Assembly: GCA_963281255.1 (NCBI GenBank)
Contig: OY725494.1
Location: forward strand, 372,001 to 436,000
From: Aphrocallistes beatrix
Lineage: Eukaryota; Porifera; Hexactinellida; Sceptrulophora; Aphrocallistidae
Direction of reading: 5' to 3'
DNA length: 64,000 bases
Part shown: piece by piece, positions 10,701 through 20,137 of the stretch
Layout: every line of letters begins with the position of its first letter
Position numbering within the stretch: position 1 is the first letter of the stretch
The notes under the pieces: model-generated
Told to the model about the DNA's origin: nothing
The model's database searches: none
Seen by the model: the letters and a program-made list of their open reading frames with translations, nothing else
Translations under genes and position numbers: made by a program

Positions 10701-13700
10701 AGTACTTCATAACTTCAGGGAAAAACGACTTTGATTATATCCGGTTTAGCTGAATATTAGTTGGTGAATAGTTGATACTCGGTGCCAATCTAAAATCAAA
10801 CCAATATGAGATTTGGTATTTGGATGGGGCAGTGGTTCCCAACATGGAGCCCGTAGAGGACGCAGGGGGGGCTACAGCTTCCCCCCACCCTGTCGGGGAA
10901 ATTTAATAATCGATTCAGGTTTGATCAGTTTCGAACTGTTTTTTTTTAGCGTTCAGATACCAACACTGCTTAAAGGTTACGAGTCAGATTCCGCTCTGCA
11001 CGAAGTGAGATCCAAATCTCCTCACGGACAAGGCCGTATCCTCCTAGCTGTGGATCAAACTTCACCTTCTTCCGAACAGAATGATAGAGGAGGAGGTGTT
11101 GAAAACCGCACTATGAATTCCGCGCTTGAACAGCTAATAGAGGAACTAAAACAACCAAATTTGGATATCGAACGCTTTACGAGACAAATGTCTACAACTC
11201 CCTTTTCCGCGAAATCTAACAAATCTCAATATATTCACAGCACTGATAAAGCTATTCGATTGTTTTCAGATTCCAAGTTGACCAAGACAGTTAAAACAAT
11301 GAATCTCACCGAAATTGACGGTATTTAATTGATCATAAAATAGTATTAATACTTCGCTTGTATGCATTCGCGGATAGCGAACACTGAGTAATACAGGTGT
11401 CCTATATGGAGGAGCCTATTACTTCTTACATTGTCTGATCCATGGACGCATGAGGATTACTCGCTTTATCATGGATATCATGAACAAAGTTCATAGATTT
11501 GACCATTTTCATGAACTTTTGACTTGTGGCATGAACATGGCAAGAACTTCTTACTTTTGGCATAAACATGACAAAATACTTCTTTGATTTGACGTGAACA
11601 TTGCATGAACTTGACATGAACATTTTATTTTGGTAAGAACTTGGCAAGAACATTTAATGCTGTATGGCATGAACATTTGATCTGGCAACACTGATTACAA
11701 GCATAAAATTTAGAAAATAACTTTGTGAAGCGTACCACTCTTCTATCATTATATTACCATTATCCTTTGAAAAGAATATTAATAATTTGGTGTTCTAGCG
11801 TAATTTTGTGTTTTAAAATACAGTTTAGAATAGAATAGAATTTCTAACTCTGTTATGAGGGATATTTAGGTACATATCCTAGAAGAGTGGGATAAAACCT
11901 TACTACACATCCTGTTTTTTTAGACCTTCATACAGGCTTCCCTTAGTAGAACTTAAGGTCAAAATACAATTATAAGGTTTTACTTTAACATGATCTAATG
12001 TACTACGTCTAAGCTAATTTTAAAGGCTTTAATTTCAACTGTACATATATACATATTACATATACCTGTAATATGATATGTGTAAATTAATATTATATAA
12101 TTTATTACTTAATATTTCTAGTGCTGATTAAAAAAATATGTTTCAATAGTTTATTTCTATTTTCAGATCAAAACACGCCTACATCTCGTGAGCAATATAT
12201 TTCTCCCTCACGTGTTGAATCGAATCAGCTAACAGCAGACAAACATATACCTTTATTGCACAAACAGAATGAAGAAAATGTTTTGGTAGATTCTCTTGAG
12301 GCACCAAAGAGTCCTGTGGAAACCACTGAGTTACCTGCCACAGACATAATTCGAATCGTCTCGGTTGAGTCAGAAAGTTCCAGTTCGTATTCACCGCCGC
12401 TCTCACCAACCATCGGGAATGGTAAATTTGGTATTAAAATTGCCGAATATTTATATGGCGCTGACCGATAACATTGCTGACTCGACAATGCCACTAGCTT
12501 AAAAACATCCGTGGTTTTCAGGCCATATTTCCACACCTAAAAAACACCTGAGTGCCATATCTCCCCCAAAATGCTGCTAAATCGGTCTCTATCGCTAGAG
12601 TCAGCGCCATAGGCGCCAAGTGTGGGTACCTGGGGGGGGGCAGGTTTGGAGCCTGTGGGGGGCCGTGGTGCTGGGTAATGGAGCAGTGGAGGAAACTGTG
12701 GTATGGCAGGACTCCACACAAACTTATAGGTTACAACTAAACCCCAAATTATGTTAATTGAGTCTAAATATATATCCCAATTTCATTTTTCTTCCACTAT
12801 AGATTTTCTTTTCCCTAGGTAACAACGATATTTGAGCATCTAAGATTTAAAAAATTCGCTCGCTTCGCTAGTTCTTGGACCCCCAGGTTTTATTCAATCC
12901 TCCAAAACTTGGCACCTATGGTCAGCGCCATATGAGTATTCTGTTAAAACAGCCGTTGACATTTACGTCTTTTTTTTATGACTTGCCCATGAACAACTGA
13001 GTGACTTTGTGACTTTTTAGTTCAAATAAACAGAAAATGTAATAAAGTCGACCTAAAAACTAACTTGAGCATATTTAATAGATATATCCCTGATTAGATG
13101 GATATGATTATATTGAAATTATATTTAGTACAACTAATTGAGTTGAGCAATATTATTAATAATTATAAACTTCAAGAACCTAACGTCTCTAACTTTATTA
13201 GCCTTCGTTAAACTGACAAACTGACTTCAAAATATGACTATTTCTTTCTCAGTCAATTGAATACCTTTAAATTTCACAAAATTTTAGGTTAATCAGACTT
13301 TGCTCATCTGATATGAGATCATATTAAATTTCAATTAGTAGATTATTACTTTTTCCTATAACTTGACCTTTGTTAATCTTCGTGGAAAGATGATTCATAC
13401 AGACAACTTTGATATATTTATATATTACCCTCTCTCTGTTTTGCTTATTTGTTTCTTCATAGACAAATTAACCCCAAATTATCTAAACTTTTTAAAAGCA
13501 GTAGAAATAGGATAAATTATTTGCTGTTCTCGATGGTCAGTATAACCTATGCATAAGTCGATATACAGCGCAATAATTTTTAAAGGATATATCCTCTAAC
13601 TTTCACAAAGCACAAAAAATGTGTGTAGAGTGACGGCAAACTTCTGAGCAATTTTCCACTTGATGTGATCATAGGCGCCAAGTTTGAAAAATAAAATAAA

Positions 13701-15659
13701 ACCTGGGGGGATAAGAGCAAGCGACGGTAAGGGGGGTCTGGGGGGTGCCGCCCAGAAAAATCTTAGACACTCAAATATCGATCTACAGCTATTGTTGTTA
13801 CTTAGGGAAAAAAAAATCTAGGACTATAGTGAAATATAATTTAATCGGGATATATATATCTAGACTCAATAAACATAACTTGGGGTTTAGTTGTAGCATA
13901 TAAGTTTGTTTGAAGTCCTGCTATACCACAGCTTCCTCCAGTGCCCGGCTCCCCCCCCCCAGTCCCACACTTGGCGCCTATGGATACGATTAACCATCAA
14001 TGAGTCTATGGATTTTGCTAACTCATTTCCGGTTAAGTCATTTTGGGCGGGGAAGCCTTAGAAATGCGGTGTCCATGCTATAAATAGAATGGACTCCAGG
14101 TCATTGGCGGTTATATAATAAGCATTTGCTGACTAATTTTCAGACGAATATTTTCAATATTTGAAGTGTAAATTAAATTTTCTCAGAATTTCGCAATAAT
14201 AGTATGCTGAACTCAATGATTTGTAACTAACGTTACACCTGGTTAATCTTAATAATTATTATAAATTATTCAAACACACAGTTCTAATTTGATTGACGTC
14301 ATTTCTAAACTTTTCTCATAGACGAACCAATTGAACTAGAAGACTCACTGGATGAGTCTCGTGTTCCCACTCCACCCCTTCCAGATCTTGTGCCATTACT
14401 CCGTGAGTTTAAAACAATTCAGCCTCCTCTTGATTTCCGAGACACAGAAATGGTCAAAACGAAGGTTGTTGATGTGAAGAGTGAGCCTTGGAACTGGGTG
14501 GGCATAGTAGAAGATGGAAATGTTGAAGAAACTACACCTGTCGTATCTGAAGATGAATGTGTTGATTCTGCTGGTAAGAATGAAGAGATAGAAGGTGAGT
14601 TTGATTACTTTAACGAGTTTTTATATAAGGATACAATATATGCAGTAGATAAGATACTATGATACTTATTATGAATGCCAGTCAACTCGTACCGAATCAA
14701 CAGAAAATCCTGCTTTTGCTGTGTTCTTACAGAATTCTCATCCAATATGTTATAGAAATCGTATACAGTGGAATTCGCTTATTAGCAACTCCCTTATTAG
14801 CAACCAATCTTCAGGTCCCAGGTGAAGATTTTGTGTTAATTATGTTCGCTTATTAGCAACCATTTTATGAGCAAAACTCGAGTTGCTAATAAGCGAATTC
14901 CACTGTATTTCAATTTGGTATTTGGTACGAGTTGACTGGATCCCATACACCTATTTATTATTACACTATATTTTCCCTAACCAAGGAATTAAATATTTAG
15001 AAGATTAATGCACTGAAAGCATTAAATACCGAATAACTTCGAGAAAATGGGATTAGAAATGTACTACTAGAATGTCACGTTTTCAGTTCAAATTAATCTT
15101 ATATCTGATACAATGGATACGCTAAACCATTAAGAATATTTTTCTAGGCTTTAAATCGGCCCCAACCCATATAATCAACATTAGTTTATCCAATATCAAA
15201 AAAATGGCCCAAACTTTTTCTTCTACTGATTCAAGTAAAGTAAACTTTTACTTTTATATACCCCTAAATCCATTTATGTATACAGTAGAACCTCGTTAAT
15301 ACGAAACTCCGGATTATACGAACAGATATTTTATCCCCTAGGGTGAAAAATGCATGTAAATCACTCAGGTTAATACCAATCTCGGAATAAAACGAACAAA
15401 TTTCAACCGTCACCTGGTATTCGTATTAACGAGGTTTTACTATATGTTCTTGGGGGGTTTGACAGTCAAGTGAAAGTACTAAACTACTGATAGTTGCTAT
15501 TCTCGACTATGAGTAGCAAGAAAGGTAATACAACCTCTCTTTTCGGGTGACATCCTTAGTGCTTTCACTTCACTAAGGTTCTACAAGAGTGTTCTACAGT
15601 CCGTGGTTCGGATCTTGCAATAATCGGTGCTTTTCATCCTTACTATTAAAACTCGATTA

Positions 15660-15746
<87 letters not shown>

Positions 15747-18700
15747 GTCGAACCTGCTATAACGGCCACTCTATATAACGGTCACCTGTCTATAGCGGTC
15801 ATCAATGAACAGTCCATAATATTGACCTGTGTATAGCGGTCACCTGCTCAACGCGGCCAGCGGCCACCCTTTTGTAGTCCCTTACTGACCCTAAAACTGT
15901 GTATAACGGCCATCACCTGTCTATAACGGCCACCACCTTTTTCACCTTTTTATGTGTTTATTACAGGACATGTTACGAACGATAAACAAGTTTCATGTAA
16001 TTACTTCAAGTAATGGAACTACGTACATGTAGAAACTATGTTTCATTCTAGATAGGGTTAAGACAATCACCTGTATATAACGGTCATCTGTGTATAACGG
16101 CCAATTTTGTACAGTCCCTTGGGTGGCCGTTATATACAGGGTCCACTGTATATATATATATTACGAATTGATTGAAAAAACAGGCACAGAAAGCTGATTT
16201 TCTTTTGGCTATGGCTCCACAAATTTCTGACCTCATACCAAAATATCGACTCATCATGGAATTATTACGTCATTGTCACCTTTTTATAATTATAAATTTC
16301 AGTTTTCGACCATAACTCAGCCGTTATAAGTGATGGAAGGCTGAAATTCTAATAGAATGTGTATATAAATATTTTTCACATATGATACAACTATCATCAA
16401 AAAATGATGACTCATCACTCTGTTATGACGTCATCATTACGCATCAAAAATTTTCAAAATTCGGCCGCGCAGCGCAAGCAAGCGAAGCCCGCTTGTGCTA
16501 TATTATATTGCCATGACGCACTGATCATAGCAAGATTCGAACCAGGGACCAAGGTCTCCAGTTGCTTACAACTCGCTTAGCTAATAATCTATCCACCACT
16601 ACACTCAAGCAGATGCAATCGCTTCTAGATTTAACATTCCCATGTATTTCTATAACAAGAATTGGGAGTATTATGCAAGATTAGATCAAAGGGAGTTCTA
16701 TTTCAGTGTTAATATTTTATTACTAAGCAAATGTATCAATAATTATCTCAAGAATGACGTGTTATGTTTCATAATACGTACATTGTTGATGAAAAGTTAC
16801 AATTGAATTCGATTAGCATTTACTCGGTTAGACAGTTTAATTACTTCACAGGGAGTCAAATTTTTAAAATAGCAGAAAAATTTTGGACGAAAGTGATGTT
16901 GAAATTTGTACCTCTGTACCAAAAAGCCTCAAAAGACCCCTTTGACCCTTTTTTTATCCAAAATGCCTGCTTGGTTTAATTAACCCTATTTAGCCTTGAA
17001 GTATTTTCTATTTATAGGATGTACCCACACTTTTAGGGTTTCCCCGCCCAAAATGACTTAACCGGAAATGAGTTAGCAAAATTCCTAGTCCGAATCGGGG
17101 TTTAATAACTTAGAAGTTTTACGTTATTGAACATATCATTTTCGTCCCATCATTGTCGTGAACTTGTTTTGCTATTTAAATTTTGACTTTTTGCGGCGTA
17201 ATTTTTAACCTTAAACCGTACTCGGATGTAGTCAGTCCTCTCTAATTGTCCACTTCTGTAATTGTCCAGGTTCTCTATTTTCCACTTGCCAGAATAGGAG
17301 TACTATGTGCACACACACTTCGAATTCTCTAATTGTCCCAGGGTTCTCAAATTGTGCAGTTAGGATCCCATTACAATGGTGGACAATTAGAGTACTTAGT
17401 GAATGCATACTTTCGGCCAGAATATTATACAGCCCTCCAGAGATGCGCTCCTAGTCTCAAACCCATAAGTTTTCATACGCCTAAATCGCTAAATTTAATT
17501 ATAATATATGACGAATTGGGTAATATTCTGAATTTTCACGCTCCTAAACACTTTCGGGCTTAAAGTCATACGCCTAAAGGAGCGTCTCTGGCTCCTAGAT
17601 AAAGCCCTGCTTTCAGTCGATACGTTTCAAATAACATAACCGAGGTTTCATTGCATCATTGTCTTCAAAAATGACCATTTTGCATTTTTAGTCTGAAAAA
17701 TGACACAAGTTCAATTATGCTAGTTATGATGTAAATGAAACTCGAACCCTAAAACCAATGACTATATTCAGATATTTCACATTCTTCCGTAATGAGTGGC
17801 TAGAACTAATCACTGCCCATCATCACTACAAGACTGCCTACTCAGTTTCAATATAAGCCCTCCCAAATTCTTTAGAAATTCTTAAAATATTGACATAGAA
17901 AGATATTTCTATCTAAATGTATGACTCCTACTCAACTATACTAGTCACAATGTATGTCCACCGAAATAATTGTTCGTGGTAAAGGGACGTGCTTCAATTT
18001 AGATGAAAGGAAATCTTCCAGGTGGGAAAATGAAAGTTCCATATTTATTTGGAGGTATGTACTGTCGTTTAAGCTTAACTTTTCGTTGCTTTTTCCCGTT
18101 TGGTTTTTCTTCAAGTTTCACCTTTGCACATGACGGAGTAATTTGAACGTTCAAATCGATTTTTTGTTCAACTTTGCAAGACTCAGAAAGTTCATTTTTT
18201 TGGTGAACTTTAGTCTCTTCGATACCGTTAATGTCTGATATGATTTGATTGCTATTTTCTTGATTTGCCACCGGATTTGGAAAAATTTCGCTGTCTTCTA
18301 TGCTAGAATCCTCCGAACTTATTTCGAATTTTCCGTTTCGTTCAGAATTCTTTCTCGATGGTATAGGAGTGTTGTCGGTACAATAGTCGAGTGAGTTGAA
18401 ATTTCGGCGTTTTATGTCAACCATATGTTGTCTAAAATAACTTTCGCTCACAAAATCTCTTTTCGCACTAATAAACTCATCTGACGCACGCTTTATCGCT
18501 TCCATCCAAGAGTCGATGACCTGAGAATTGCCGCTTTTGAAGCAAAGGATTTCAGTTGGCATATTAAATTCGGATTGGGAGATTAGAAAGAATTGGTTAT
18601 GTGGGCGTTTTTCTATGATAACACTGTCTAGTAAGATAGGATGCTTCAGTAACGAAATTGTGTTGCGTTTTGTTTCTCTTGCAATTAAGATTATATCAGT

Positions 18701-20104
18701 GAATAGGTAGATGTTAACTGGTGAAAAACCGGTACTATTTTCCTGTCCAAAAGCGTTTCTCAAACTGGATAGTCTGTAAGTCATATCACGCATTTTCAAC
18801 TTACTATACTTGAATAGAATCCTTGCCATGCTGAATGGAAGACTTGGCATTGGAGCTAGCAGATCGAACTTGTAAAATTTCGAAAGAAATTTATCTTCAT
18901 GGCCGTTTTGTTCTATGTGAATCGACATTTCTATCCTATTATTAATCTGCTGAACTATTTCCATCTCTTCTTGTTCGCGTAATCTTGAATCGATTTCAGC
19001 TAAAAAACTTTGTAGTTTTTCACTGATTTTTACAAATTCCATCTTCGTATCCGGGGAAGGACAATGCGTTTTGATTGCGTTTATCAACAGTGCATATCTC
19101 ATCATATGTTGCATAGGTTCTATTAGAAAAGATCCTAATTCCTTCTTTTGTGAATATTTGTGATTTTTGCACCAGTTCAAATACTCTTTAAAAGCTAAAT
19201 TATCTTCAACATTCATTAACTGTTCTTGATATTTGGCGGCGAAAAGGCAGTGAGATAGATATTCTTCGAAGTTTTCCTCAAAGTCATCTGGGAAATACTC
19301 CACTACTTTTCCTTCTGATAATAGCGATTTCTTCCTTGCTGCTTCTTTCATACATTTTTCTGGGCATTGTTTCCAAAACTTAAGATGAGCTTGATATATC
19401 TCACTGATTCCCCCGAAAATATTTTGTGGATGTATATCAACTAAGTTTCGTTCCTTCAATAGATTTAACTGTGGTACGAAAATGTCTTGAACGATCTTCA
19501 TATTTGTTAGGAAAGTTGACTCCGTTAATATGAACTCCCAAATGGCCTCTTGTAGCTTCACTTCCTGTTTGTTTAGTGCTTGAAGGACTTCATTAGGCAC
19601 CCATTCAGCCCAGTGTGTGTATTTCATTGTAACCTCACTCAAATCAATTGTAATTTCCCCGCTTATGTTGTTGACTGGAACTACGAACTCAATTTCATCT
19701 GTTGTTTTCGTACCTCTAAGATTGAATGACGGTGGAAATTCGGTTCTCTTGTCACTATGGCTTCTTGCGAGATTTTTTTTCCCCTTCCATTGCTTGTAAT
19801 TCGCATCGTCTTTACTCCAATTGCCAACAACCGCGTTTCGACGCTGAAGACTGTCATAATTCAGCCACCTATATTCTAGAGTGTTGTTTTTGTATCCATT
19901 CGAAATTTGGTTGGAGTTGATTGGCGAATTTAATATCTCTTTCTGGTTGAGTAGAGACGATGTCATTACCTCTGAATAAGAAGATTTCTTGCTTACTTTC
20001 TCATGTCTATGATGCTTCATCTCGATAAAATTCAATTAATTTGGTTGAATTAGATATGATAATTAGATTGACATGTATGTATTTGCCTTTTAATGGAAAA
20101 TCAC

Positions 20105-20137
<33 letters not shown>

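Noticed and set aside
10813..10949. Coding sequence upstream of the exon at 10950
   Set aside because: The frame is open but G-rich and unlike the rest of the protein, and a strong acceptor (T9-AG) lies exactly at 10948-10949.
11426..11653. Minus-strand ORF rich in Met, His and Ser
   Set aside because: Arises from scattered CATGAAC units, a simple repeat.
15581..15836. ORFs on both strands across the (CA)n/(TA)n run
   Set aside because: Microsatellite artefacts with Cys-Val or His-Thr repeats.
16530..16610. Functional tRNA gene on the minus strand
   Set aside because: The B-box is good but the T-stem pairs poorly, no acceptor stem is found, and the sequence continues into a SINE body.
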